The notes beneath the pieces were generated by a model. The model was not told the origin of the DNA. It saw nothing but the letters and a program-made list of their open reading frames with translations, and ran no database searches. From positions 6,577,001 to 6,641,000 of the forward strand of contig JAKZAN010000006.1 in the NCBI GenBank assembly GCA_023053545.1: a stretch of DNA of 64,000 bases, read 5' to 3'. Position numbers and translations under genes: made by a program. The DNA is from Lepidurus packardi (taxonomy: Eukaryota > Arthropoda > Branchiopoda > Notostraca > Triopsidae). This document shows, one piece after another, positions 45,031 through 56,300 of this stretch (position 1 is its first letter; each line of letters begins with the position of its first letter).

Positions 45031-45666
45031 AAGTTTCTCGTGCACCGATTGTATTTAATAAATTCTATGTTGTATAAAAAGGTTATGACACGAGGAAATT
45101 GTAAGGTACAGAGACTATTGCCGACGTCATTGCCCTTGGAATATTTCTATTGCAGCACTAAAGTTGTAAAAGTACTTCTATTGTTTCAACCACCTGTAGC
45201 TCTCGAGTTTCGTGTCTTAGCGAGTATGTGTTGGTTGATTCGTATGAACGTCGTTCCTGTAACGTCCCTTTCATTTTTAAAAAGAGGTCGGCAATCTAGT
45301 CTTATAATAAGTTATTGTTAACAGCCAGGTGTTTCTTATTGTTTAGTAAGAGACGGTTTCCTTTGGATTCCTTAGAGCTAGTTTGTTTCCTGGTATGTAT
45401 GAATAAGAAATGTTCGAAGGCATCGCAACACGAATTACTTCTGTACGAAGAAAATCTTAACTTACGACGTTATAAGGTATTTTGTATGTATTCTACATTC
45501 ATCTGCTTTAAATGGATGTAGAATTGATTCATAATGTTTAAATAACGGGTTGCGTGTACGCGGTTGATGATGAAGAAGAAACTATTTTTATTTCAATTTT
45601 TTTTTGGTTGCCAATCAACACTTTGTATGTATTCACTCAGTATGGTATCCAGAGCGGTATTTTAGC

Positions 45667-45970
45667 TTAGCTTTTAGTTTGGTTCAAAGCAAGGTTCAAA
45701 GCGTTTGCTAATTCCACAAGAAGCTTATCTACTTCAGCTGGAAACCTTCCACCCGAGGTTGGTTGTACCTTCTAGAATAAGACAAAGTAATCATAGTTAG
45801 CAAAATTACAGTAATGTAGTTTTATAATAAGTTATTGTGTTATTATATGATGCACGAGAAATTATTACCTACAAAATTATAAAATGCATAGAAATTACCT
45901 CCGTAACGGTAGCCGCAGTACACATCCAGGCCACCATGGCCAAAAGCCCGTAGAATAGTACTAGTTTCAT
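45667..45970 (-). CDS. Small secreted peptide precursor, 58 aa
   Basis: Two exons (45899-45970 and 45667-45771) encode 58 aa. The first holds a signal peptide (MKLVLFYGLLAMVAWMCTAA). The second gives a short mature chain, KVQPTSGGRFPAEVDKLLVE followed by LANALNLALNQTKS, with no cysteine and an amphipathic helix. A TATATAAA box (46037-46044) lies about 70 bp upstream. The gene is too short to appear as a long open frame. It sits next to, and on the same strand as, the secreted helical protein gene and shares its design of signal peptide plus Leu/Ala-rich helix, so the two may be related, but similarity is weak. Confidence 0.65.
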
Positions 45971-46580
45971 GGAAGAAAGCTTGTACGAGAATGCCTTGTA
46001 TCGAAGTTCTCACTTAGGTCGTCTCTTAACTGATCTTTATATAAAAAAGGTTCACTAAGCCAGCTTTGTTTCAATCATTTATGCAACTAAATAATAGGCG
46101 ATGACTCATAGAATGTTCTGTGTAGCCTATACCCCTTTATTTCACGCTTGATAAATTACGCAGTAAAATGTAGGTGACAGGCAACCTGCAACTGCGGACT
46201 AAGACTTCTAGACATTAACTGTTTTGCGGGTTATTAATGTGTTACGCATATTGATACTAATTGGTTTAAATCCGTATAAATCTAGTTTTACTTCTCGTTT
46301 ATATGTCAATTGTATCAAATTGTACCAATTATCAACTTCAGTTCCTTGATGTGTTCTTCAATTCATTGTTTGTGTTTTCAAATTTGTGAGTGAACCGTGT
46401 GAAATCGCAGAGATAATTTTCTATACTTTTCTATATTTTTAGGATTAGTACGTTAGAAGATAGCCGAATGCGACTCATCTTGTCCTGCCTTCGAAAAAGT
46501 ACCCAGCATTCCTTCATCCATCACTACGTATGAAACACCCGGGATTGACAAATTATAATCGTTTGTTATTGTAGACAACC
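45971..46580. other. Divergent upstream region of the small secreted peptide and NIF3L1
   Basis: This contains the TATATAAA box of the minus-strand peptide gene at 46037-46044. No coding exon was seen. A leader exon for NIF3L1 may lie near 46500, with a tgtag acceptor at about 46570. Confidence 0.4.
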
Positions 46581-47939
46581 ATGTCTGGACTGGAATTGAA
46601 AGAAATAGTTAATAAGCTCAACGCATTTGCTCCGTTGTCGCTTGCAGAAGCTTGGGATAATGTAGGTTTATTAATTGAACCCTCTACTCCGAAATGCATT
46701 AAAAAAGTTTTGCTAACAAACGATCTGACGGAATCTGTGATGAGCGAAACCTTGGAAGCACAGGCTGATATGATCATATCATATCACCCACCCATATTTG
46801 CTCCTTTGAAAAGGTTAACACCTGCGTCCTGGAAGGTAATAAGATGTAATTAAAAGACAAAGTGATTCCATAACCATATCTTAGGAACGTATGGTTCTAA
46901 AATGCATAGAAAATGGCATTGCATTGTATTCCCCGCATACAGCTTGGGATGCAGTCCAAGGGGGCGTGAACGATTGGATGGCTAAAGCTTTCGGTAACGT
47001 ACACTATTTTTTATTTAAGTCTCGGCCCTCTATGCGTGTATTCTCAAATGTAGGTGATAACATAGCAAGCGTAAGTCCTTTAACGCCAAGTTTCAGCACG
47101 TCGCCAGCTAAAGGATGCACACATCTGGTAGAGCTTCCGTTGGTTTTCGGGTTTCAAGGCAAGCAAACCGTACGGGATGTCTTGGATTTGATGAAAGGAA
47201 TACCCGCAGCTCGCGTTGAAGAACAGTGCGTTACTATATGCCTTGTATAGTTCTCATGGAATAACTTTGTAGCATTTCCACTGCGGATGGTTACGAGAAT
47301 TTGACCATATTATGTCCCGAGTCTGCCTTGTCGTCAATTGTTGAGTTGTTCAACGCTAGTCCTTTCTCGCATGGCTCTCGGTCTGTTCGTATTATTCGCT
47401 TGGATAAAGTATGTCAACTCAATTTGCTTTTTGTGTGAAATAATCACTTAATTAATTAAACCTGCAATAGCCGCCTATTCCAAACACGGGTATGGGAAGA
47501 CTCGTAACCCTAAAACAAAAGTTAGCCTTGAAAGACGCAATTCAATGTGTAAAAACGCATCTGGGCATCGAATACGTACGACTGGCTTGGTCTCAAACAC
47601 CCAAGACAGGTGCGCATTCTATTTTACCTGTGATATTAAATCCAGCATAATTATTTGTTTGCAGATGACTCAGCTGATATTCAGACAATTGCCATGTGCG
47701 CAGGATCAGGGGCTTCCGTCCTGAAAGGCGTTCGTGCGGACTTGTATTGGACGGGCGAAATGTCTCACCATGACGTCTTAGACGCTAATCACAATGGAGC
47801 GCATGTTGTCGTTTGTGAGCACACGAATACGGAGAGGGGATTTATAAAAGCATTCGCAAAGGAATTTGGGAATGTGTTAGACAACCAAGTAGAGCTGATT
47901 ATGTCAGCTAAAGACAAGGAACCCCTTCAAGTCGTCTGA
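46581..47939 (+). CDS. NIF3L1: NIF3-like protein 1 (GTP cyclohydrolase I type 2/NIF3 family)
   Basis: NIF3 proteins are dinuclear-metal-site proteins of uncertain biochemical role found in all domains of life; in animals they occur in cytosol and mitochondria. Exons are 46581-46835, 46885-47225, 47273-47408, 47471-47609 and 47665-47939, giving 381 aa (human about 377). N-terminal motifs are SLAEAWDNVGLLIE, VLLTNDLTESV and IISYHPPIF (metal-binding His). The middle has ALYSPHTAWDAVQGGVNDW and NTGMGRL. The C-terminal half has MCAGSGASVLKGVRADLYWT, GEMSHHDVLDA and VVVCEHTNTERGF with the conserved His and Glu ligands. Exon 2 contains a 26-nt GT...AG look-alike that reads through and need not be removed. 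Confidence 0.93.
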
Positions 47940-48017
47940 AATGAATGCTTTCTGCTTAAAAACTGAGGTCTTTTTGCTTGGGATCTGGATCTATAAATTT
48001 TTATTTGGGTTTACACA

Positions 48018-49051
48018 TCAGTTACGCTTACTAACTTTCATACGACTCTTCTGACTCCAGTTATATTGCAGTCTTGCCCAGAGTCCAAGACACATGTTAA
48101 TTAGTCGTTTGTCTTCTAAAGCGGAAGTTTTCCCAAATTGGTGTACCCTCTTAATCACAGCTGCGGCCTTGCGAAGTCTAAGTTTTTGGATGAAACTCAA
48201 AGCTAAGAAGAGGTAGCACCGAGCTACAAGATGCGGATCGCCAAGTCTTAATCCGATTTTCATTTGCTGTAAAGAAATTTTTCCGGCCAGTTCCGCCTAG
48301 AATAAACATTGCACTATTTCACTGATTTTAATCCTATTACTGTAAGTCTGAATAATTACGCATGGAGCATAGTTGTCCCCCAAAGACGAATACGCCCCTC
48401 CGAGGGTTGAGAGCCACGAAAATAAATGCTCTAGTTCGAGACGTTCATATAACAGGCGTTGTAATTTAGCACACCTGTAAAGTACCAAAAGTATTTTATT
48501 ATTTATTTTCTACAGCATATTTTCTACATTATTTTCGGTCTTTACCATCTATAGTCGAGGTATTCTTTCATCGGGGGGGTTAATTTTATTTCCAAAGTCG
48601 GGAGGAAAACTCCTAATTTGGCATGCCAGGCAGCCCACGCTAAAGAGCGATATACTGGCGAATTTTTCAATTCCGCAACAAAACACGAAGCTAAATGAGC
48701 ATTTAGGAAAAGAGTACTATGCAAGCCATTTGAGATATGTGGGTAAATAGCAGGATTTGTCCACTCTACTGTAGAAAACCCACGTTCAGTATAACCACTT
48801 GTTTCGTCACTTTTTAGCGATAACAAGGTCGACAAACAACATCGAGGAGAGGCGCATGTAAAAAATTCTATACTCTTTAAGTTTACACCAATGAGATTTA
48901 CCATCGTAAGTATTGTGTGGCAACAACAGCCATTGCTTACAGAACAAAATCGAAAATCATCTTGAACGATCTGGTTCTGGCGGATAATTATTCTGAGGAG
49001 CTTTAAAACAGATTGAGATTTCTCTGTAACGACACTTTGATCTCTTTTCAT
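48018..49051 (-). CDS. Conserved-looking protein with helical C-terminal region, function unknown
   Basis: Three exons (48546-49051, 48360-48474, 48018-48296) join in frame to 299 aa. The first half is beta-rich with many Cys (FCSVSNGCCCHTIL, FFTCASPRCCLSTLL). The second half is helical and strongly patterned: LFSWLSTLGGAYSSLGDNYA, AELAGKISLQQMKIGLRLGD and PHLVARCYLFLALSFIQ. The repeated LGGAYSSLGD and ARCYLFLALS helices look like a TPR-like or helical-repeat segment, and their regularity suggests a conserved eukaryotic family that I cannot name with confidence. The ATG at 49051 begins a long open exon. It is tail-to-tail with NIF3L1 with only about 80 bp between stops. Confidence 0.7.
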
Positions 49052-49556
49052 TTCGATTAAAGAAATTATTTACTTTTCCAGGGATATGCGTTTAACAAAA
49101 ATAAAACCACAACAAACCGCTACCTCATGGTTTACTTTGCCTAACACCCCACACCTTCGTCTCACATTTCAGTTAATGTAGGTTATTTTCCCGAAGAATG
49201 AACAGGCAACCCAACTGCCTACTTTCCGTATACCGCTTTTTCAAAAAAACAAGCCATTGCGAAATCCAAAAATGGTCATTTGCAAACCATCTGCGTAAGG
49301 CTGCGTCACCATAAATTAAGCGATCCAGCAGGCACCTTGTAGCTTTTCTCGTAAATCATCTACATTCTCTCCTAAATCTCCTTTCTCGTCAGGTTTTATG
49401 TGACTGCTTCACACTTTTGTCATACAAATCGTTCATGTAAACCGTATAATAAATTTTCTTTAAGGAATACAGAAGCAATCGTCTGTGTATGCAAGTTTAT
49501 TGTATGGAAACAAAAGGGCAGCCACTCTACGCGATACATGTAATTGAGTTGTGAAA
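49052..49556. other. Gap between two minus-strand genes
   Basis: No gene is supported. This is likely the upstream region of the gene ending at 49051 and the 3' UTR of the Myb/SANT-like gene. Confidence 0.4.
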
Positions 49557-51933
49557 TTACGCAACTTGGAAAGTTTCAACCTGACCATCATTAATGGTAA
49601 CAAATTCCTCGGCTTTATTGTCACTTTCAACGGCGTTCTGTTCTTCAGCTAGGTACTGATCCTCGGCTTCTACCATAGCCTCCAAGAGCAAGTTATTGAC
49701 TTCAGGCTTTGCTGAAGCCACTTTTAAGGCTGTCGATAGGCTATCGAGCACGGTGGCCAGTTTCTGAATAGCTTGTGTATTCTCATGAAGAGCTTTTTTG
49801 ACAGTCGCCATCTCAGCTTTCCGTGCTTCACGTTCGTCTTCCATAACCTGGGCAAGAACTTCATCCCAGCGTCCACACAGTCGACAAGTATCCCCGTTAT
49901 CGGATACTTGTTTTCCTGATGAACTTGATTCCAGGACGAATCCTCGGGTTGAAGTCTTTTTGTCGGCTGGTTCTTTTGTCTTGGTAATCGTTATGACAGC
50001 AGCAGGTGAAGTCGACCTGCGTACACTGACAGATTTTTTGCTCACATTGGAAAAAACCTTGGGCGTTTCTGGCGGAGTCCATTCTGGGTCGCTTCCGTGA
50101 TCAAAATCTGCCTCGTCAATGTCATTCGAGTCTCTACGGGGTCGTTTAGCAGACTTGGCTACGGTTTTTGAAGTGTTGGCGGAATTCAAAGGTCTGGACT
50201 CGGAAGGGACCGAGAATGTAACAGGCATGTGCTCTAGCTCTTCAATAACCTCGTCTTTCCCATTAAGCTTCGTCTCGTAAAAGTCGCACAAGCGAGCGAA
50301 GTTTGTTTTCGTCGCTTTGGCATGGTACTTCCGAGCTAAATTCTTCCATCGCCCCAAGGCTTGGTGGCCGTTCATTGGATAGCCTCTCTCACTCATCAAG
50401 GCAGCCACTTTGCGGAAAAGCAAGACAGCCGTACCCCGCTTAAGGATGTACATGTGAGCCCTAGCCAGGCGTACCAACATAAGGGTAGATTTACGATCCC
50501 ATTTTACCAGCTTATCTTCCTCAATTCGCTTTACTTTGCCCAGGGATGTCTTGACTACTAATTGCAAGGGGTTCTTTAACAAATAGTCGGCATTCTCGGT
50601 GAACAATTTGGAAAAGAATTGCTCCATGCTTTCAACAAATTCGGGGCGCTTTTTATCCAAATTTACCCCCGTTTCATGAGTGCGAAAATACTCTTCAAGT
50701 TTCAGGAACTGATCCCGAAGCAGTGGAAAGTTGACTCTGATCTGGAACTCGTTTACTAAGGTTTCCGAGATATTACGAAAGATTTCGTCGCTATCTCCAT
50801 CTCTTCCATTAGTCAATTCCTGAGCATAGGAACGAATCAAAGCCAGAAGCAAACGCTGGGTCCACTCATTTATGGTAGTATCTACGGTTTCATTTTCGCT
50901 ACACTCAGAATCAGACAACTCTTCGGTATTGGCCAGGGTGAGGGTAATATCTGCGTCATCTCTCTTGAGAAACTGCGTGAGTTCTTCGAAGAAATTGGGG
51001 TCCTTTTCCATCCAGTGCTGTCCGCTAGCTTCCCTGAAATCAGAACGCAATTTTTTCCACTTATTGCGAACAATTGGACCGGAAATTTTCTCTCCCACGT
51101 CCAAAGATAGGACTTCAGCAATGTGCTTAAAGAACTGACTTTCATCGCAGCTTCCAATGTCGATCAACGTCTTTTCGCTCTTATAGATGTTAACCATACG
51201 TTCTAAGCTCTCTTTATCCCAGACAAAGTTGTAGCGATACATGGTAGCTGGATGAACGCGTTTTGTCTTGCTGACAAAGCGCTTAGGCGAAAATAAGCCG
51301 GGCTTCTTGGTTTCCAAAATTGGAGCGAGCTCCTCTCCGTACATGAATTTATAGAGGCGATTCTTCTCTTTCGCTTCTCTGTAAGTAAAAGCTAAACGAC
51401 GCCATCGTCTCTGACACTGTAAATGAGTAAACTCAGTGCCATCGCCCAGGTTTTCATTCACGCGGTTGGCCACCAGATTCCAAAAAAAAGTGCTCTTCGG
51501 ATCTTCTGTTTGGGAAAAGGAATGGACGGCTTCTATGAGTACCCTAGTCTTTAGTGGGCCCCACACAATTGTTTGTACGCCTCCAACTTCCCCGGGTCGT
51601 CTTAGCGGTACTAAAGAATACAAGAAAAACATAATTGAGGTATAAAGTGCACATAAACCCAGGCTTACTCTCATCCTGATCAAGTGCATCCTGTGCCGCT
51701 TGCAAGGCAATATCATCCAGACCGTCTCCATCTTGCTCTATAGCTACTAGGCCTTCTCCAACAGCAGTCACGTCTCCATTCTCGTCTCCATCTGCTGTAG
51801 CTCCTTCTGTATCTGAACCAACTTTTCCCGTACAACGGTGGTTCTCTACTGCTTCCAAATCTTCACACAGAAACTGGCAGGCTGAGCATAAGTAAACAAC
51901 AGACTGCCCTGCCTCATCCTTAATGGATGCCAT
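49557..51933 (-). CDS. Nuclear protein with one zinc finger and four Myb/SANT-like (trihelix/MADF-type) repeats
   Basis: Two exons (51669-51933 and 49557-51610) encode 772 aa. Residues about 13-33 form a C2HC zinc finger (YLCSACQFLCEDLEAVENHRC region). Four tandem Myb/SANT-like DNA-binding repeats follow at about 103-175, 217-290, 336-410 and 457-530, each with helix 1 (LIEAVHSF, MVNIYKSE, LIRSYAQE, LVRLARAH) and a closing CQRRWRRL, VRNKWKKL, LRDQFLKL or LGRWKNLA. Repeat 3 has Phe in place of the usual Trp. A basic, Ser/Thr-rich linker includes likely NLSs (KSAKRPRRDS). The C-terminus has a CRLCGRW motif and a coiled coil (ALHENTQAIQKLATVL), followed by an acidic tail. It is probably a chromatin or transcription factor. 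An in-frame ATG at 52044 exists, but a splice-like ctag lies just before ATG 51933. Confidence 0.75.
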
Positions 51934-52044
51934 ACTAGAAGTAGAAAAAAAAATACAATAGTAACCAAGAAGTTTTAAGTTATTTAACTTTTCAAAGAAG
52001 CCGCCTATAAAGTGCCAACAATTCGCATTTCCGAAGGACGCCAT

Positions 52045-52741
52045 TACAAAAGCAGTTCACGGTTTTGTGTGTTATCAAGATGTAAAAACAAGCTAAACAC
52101 GGCATTCAAGGGAAACGTATTACTGCTTCAGAATATGTAAAATACCTTTTACAAGTTCCAGTTGTTGAAAATTAAATGAGAAAAAAACTAGACAATGTAA
52201 CAGTAGCCCAAACAACACACTTTCCACATAAACGATTACAGCGACGCTACTTGGCTGACTTCGGAGTTGACTAGGAAGCCGGCTTTGGCAATCGATTCTG
52301 TATTGGCTTGACAATGGCAGGGCGGGAACTTCAAATTGGCATCCATAAATACGGGCATCTTTTGGAGGTTGACTTACTGCCTTCACCCCAAATTACTACT
52401 GCTTACAATGTTCCGCTTAGCTCATTAAAGTGCTCTCGTGAAAGATGCCGCCTTCAAACACTCGCTCGTATTGCGCTATCTGTCTCGCTGTCACACATAA
52501 ACATAACCTATTTTCGGCTGACCCCAATTACTTTTGCCTTGTATTTTTCGTAAAAAGTTCATAACTCTGGCGTAATTTAGGTCAGTGTAATTTTACATGA
52601 TGAGATTTCCAGGCAGAGGATGGATTCAAGGATCAGCATGCTCGAACATAAGGACCCGTAACTCAGCTTGGAGACCGTCAATCGTTTCCGAACTCCGCAA
52701 CTTATCGGAATACCTTTTGTGCCAAGTGCCAGTCCCCGAAA
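52045..52741. other. Divergent upstream region of the SANT-like gene and the Cys-rich peptide gene
   Basis: No gene is supported in 52045-52741. Plus-strand open frames at 52308-52553 and 52597-52788 lack coding signs, and the latter overlaps the true signal-peptide exon in another frame. Confidence 0.4.
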
Positions 52742-53131
52742 ATGAAACTCAGTTTTACGGTCTGCCTTTGCGTTGTAAGTTACATTAGATATATTAACGT
52801 GCAATATTGACTACTAAAGATGATCCTCTTCTAGTTGATGCTTCTCACTGAAGTGTTGAGCCAACAAGAAAAGTCTCCGTTCTTGCGCCGCAGGCGTCTT
52901 GAAACGCACTCGGGTGATAGACGCATGGCTAAGCGCCGGCCATCGGAAGATTTTGTCGTGTCTAACAAAGGCAAAGAATACGCCGAAAGCTGCAGGGAAG
53001 AGCCAGGTTGCGAATGGGAATGTTCCAAAATGGACGCCTTGTTGAATAGCGGCCTAGAATCTGTATTCTGCGTTTGCAAATGTCACCTAGCCAACCGGAT
53101 TGTCGCTCACCGCTTCGGTCGAGCGCAGTAA
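52742..53131 (+). CDS. Secreted cysteine-rich propeptide, 109 aa
   Basis: Exon 52742-52774 encodes MKLSFTVCLCV, and after a 60-nt intron exon 52835-53131 continues LMLLTEVLSQQ, together making a good signal peptide. The propeptide has multibasic sites (FLRRRRLE, MAKRRPS) typical of prohormone convertase cleavage. The C-terminal part carries six cysteines in the order C-x5-C-x3-C-x13-C-x-C-x-C (CREEPGCEWEC ... FCVCKCH). The C-x3-C with C-x-C spacing is reminiscent of CS-alpha-beta folds, but the C4-C5 gap of one residue is unusual, so a different disulfide-rich hormone, growth factor or defence peptide is equally possible. I know no named family with this pattern. The frame only emerges when the 11-codon first exon is included. 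Confidence 0.7.
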
Positions 53132-53340
53132 GAAAGGTGTGTTTGGATAGCTCCTTGCTGCAAAACTTCTTCCCTAACACGTCTAAATTAAGTTTGCTTT
53201 CTGAGGTTATATACGACAATAATATGAATGTATGCATAATATATAAACCCATTTAATTTAAAATACAACTATGAGGCACTGTAATGCTCTGTCCTAGATA
53301 CAAAACTTGTATCCCCTTAATGCGACGCTAATACTCTGAA

Positions 53341-56300
53341 TTAATTCGAATATGGGGAACATGTGGTGTTCACAAAAGCGTTAGTTGTAATAGGTGACAT
53401 TGTCGTACTAGATGCCCAGTCGGGGTAAACCTTGGCGTCGAATATCGGACCACCTAATACTTCCATAAGAATGCAGATGACTACGACGCACACAATGTTC
53501 ATCACGATGCCGGCTTTCATCTGCAAGATGAAAGTATTGTTAAACAAACACTCGGGACCGCAAACTTTGTACGCCTAACGTTACCATGTCTGAAGATTTC
53601 ATCTTGCCAGCAACAAATACGATCGCATTGGGAGGCGTAGCTGCGGGTAACATGAAGGCGTACGAACAGGTGACAGTGGCTGGCACCATTAAGTATATCG
53701 GATTGACTTGAATGGCCTCTGACTATAAATCAAGTTAAGTTCTTAATTTGTTCTAAAATAGTTAATTACCATTTTCGCTAAGACTGGAAGCAGGATATTA
53801 GCAGTAGCAGTGTTAGACGCTACTTCGGTGACGGCCGCAGTCATAACACATACTATAAATATGATAGCGAAGGGAGGCAGGACATCTAGGGCAACGAGCT
53901 GGTTTCCTAGCCAGGTTGATAAGCCCGACTTATTACAAGCGTCAGCCATGGCAAAGCCACCACCTTAGAACGCGTTCTTTCAATATACATTGCTAAATGG
54001 TTACAAATTACCGAGAAGAAGTATAATTCCCCAAGGCATACGTTCTTGAACAAAAGCCCACGTCAACAACGCAGGGCCACTTTTGTGAGGACTAGGATCT
54101 AAAAACGTAAGCGCATTAATGCCTGCGCACATTTTGTAAGGCAAAGTTAACGAACCATCTTTTGAACGGAACCACCAAAAATCCAGTTTAGCTGGAAGCA
54201 TAAACATGATTACCACTATAAACATAGCAGCAGTGGCATCGTCAATCTCACTTCAAAAGAAAAGGGCAAATACAGTTTACAGTACTTTTCACTATAATTT
54301 TGGAACGGCTTACACTGCAGGGAAAAGATCGGCCCAACCCGGGATAAATTGCGGTTCGCGAAAAAACCACAATGCAACCAAGATAAGAAATAAAGTCAGC
54401 GTGGCCCCTTCATGAAAGTGAATAGGACCCAATTCCGCGTATTTTTGGCGGATCATAGTTTTTACTTCTGCTCCACGATCATGTTTTTCCCTATCGTATA
54501 AAATACATTATAAAATCAAAATGTATTTGGATTCTTACTCTTTGAAACCGAGGAACAACACCTGTAGCCAGATCCAGGCTAGAAACGTGCAGATAAGCAT
54601 ACCGGGTACATTAAATGCCATCCATGTGGCAAAATTGAAGTTTGTATTACTTCCGTATGACCTACTCATTATATTTTAGAATTGGTTTAAAGAACTATCG
54701 CATTAGGAAGAAATGTTAATTGTACGGAGAGAAAGCTCACTCTTCAAAGATGCCTTGCAAGGCGAGTTGGGGCCCCGAACCTACTAGTGTGCCGGTACCA
54801 CCTAGGTTAGAAGCGTATGCGACAGACAGGAACATAGTTTTGCGAATAGTGAAAGTATCAGGCTCTTTTCCACTGCACATCATCATGCCCCTTCCATGCA
54901 TGATTCTATGATAAACCGCGCAAGCTGTAATTAGATTTCGGCATTTTTGCAGTTAATAACAAATTATTAGTTAAGCATCTTTCATGGCAATTATAATATT
55001 AAGCTTCAGCAGGCAATTTTTCAGTTAGAGTGGTTATTATAGCCCAGCATTCGAATGTTAGAATGTGACCAGCTTCGACACCTAAAATGCTAACCTGAAT
55101 ATTCCTTTAAACGCCAAATTGGGACCAGTTCCTGTAACACTTCCGGTGCCCCCTAAATTCGCAGAATAGGCCAGAGCCAGCAACATACATTTACGGATGT
55201 TTCTGGGGTCGTTACTTGAATGGTTTAAAATTGGGTTACGGAACACAAAACTAATCGTTTCAGTTACTTACGATTTTTTTTCAACGACATCAGGTTCCGT
55301 AAGTATGGTTTTCATCGTAGTTGGGTTTACGGCATTGTTTTCGTTTTCTTTCTCTTTGAGGTCATCGAGTATCATGACAGAAGTTCGTTCTCTACTGCCC
55401 TTCCTGGTAGAATTTTTAACGTCAAATTCCACGTCAACTAGTGAATTCTCACTTCCACTTTCTGCGTCCTACACTTGATGAAAGGGTGAATAAATAATGT
55501 GCAAATTGTTTTCCTTTTTGTGTCACCTTGTAGAGCTCGTTAACAACTCCATCAACGATGGGTACCATCATAGCAGTGGCTATACAGAAGAATTAGATAC
55601 TAATGTTTGCGAAAATAGAACTTAACACTTACCCGCAGTGTTATTAATCCACATGGATAGAAACATAGTGTTTATCATGAAACCGAGCATGAGCCTGCAA
55701 TTCATACGATGGTTAAGATAATGTTTTATAAGACTTCAGTGGTTTATACCATCTTGGAGTGGCTCCGACTAACATGAGGACGCGCAAAGAAATACGCCTA
55801 TGCAGATTGCAGTTTTCAATCGCTAATGCTACCATTAGACTTCCCATGAACATCATGACGGTCTCTTTGAGGTATGACATACAAACTGCATTTGTACCCA
55901 AGACTCCCAGTAAAGGAAAAAGAACTACGGGCAAAAGGCTTGTTATGGCTAAAGGCAATGCTTCCGTCATCCAATACAGGGCCATTAGCAAGACGACGAA
56001 CCCACATCGAGACTCCTAGAGATGAAACGGCGCAGTAAAGTAAAGTAAACCATTAGAATCAGCATACAATGAACTGAATCAGCATACAACATTCGGTACG
56101 GACACTCCTATAACGACGCTCAGGTCAGGTTCAACATCGTTTGCTACTCTTCTTCGAATAAACTTAAAATTAATTTATGTGCACTATGAGAAAAGCACGG
56201 AAGCCCTGCTGAGGCATATGTACCAAAAATGCACGTAATAGGATGTATGTACCCATGATTTAGGTTCGGGGGGTGGGTCAGGGCCACACCCAGAAATTTG

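Noticed and set aside
46994..47019. A 26-nt GT...AG segment in NIF3L1 exon 2 as a micro-intron
   Set aside because: Removing it breaks the frame, while reading through keeps an open frame in register with the family.
52597..52788. 63-codon plus-strand open frame starting MMRFPGRG
   Set aside because: Only another frame, starting at ATG 52742, splices in phase to the Cys-rich exon and yields a signal peptide.
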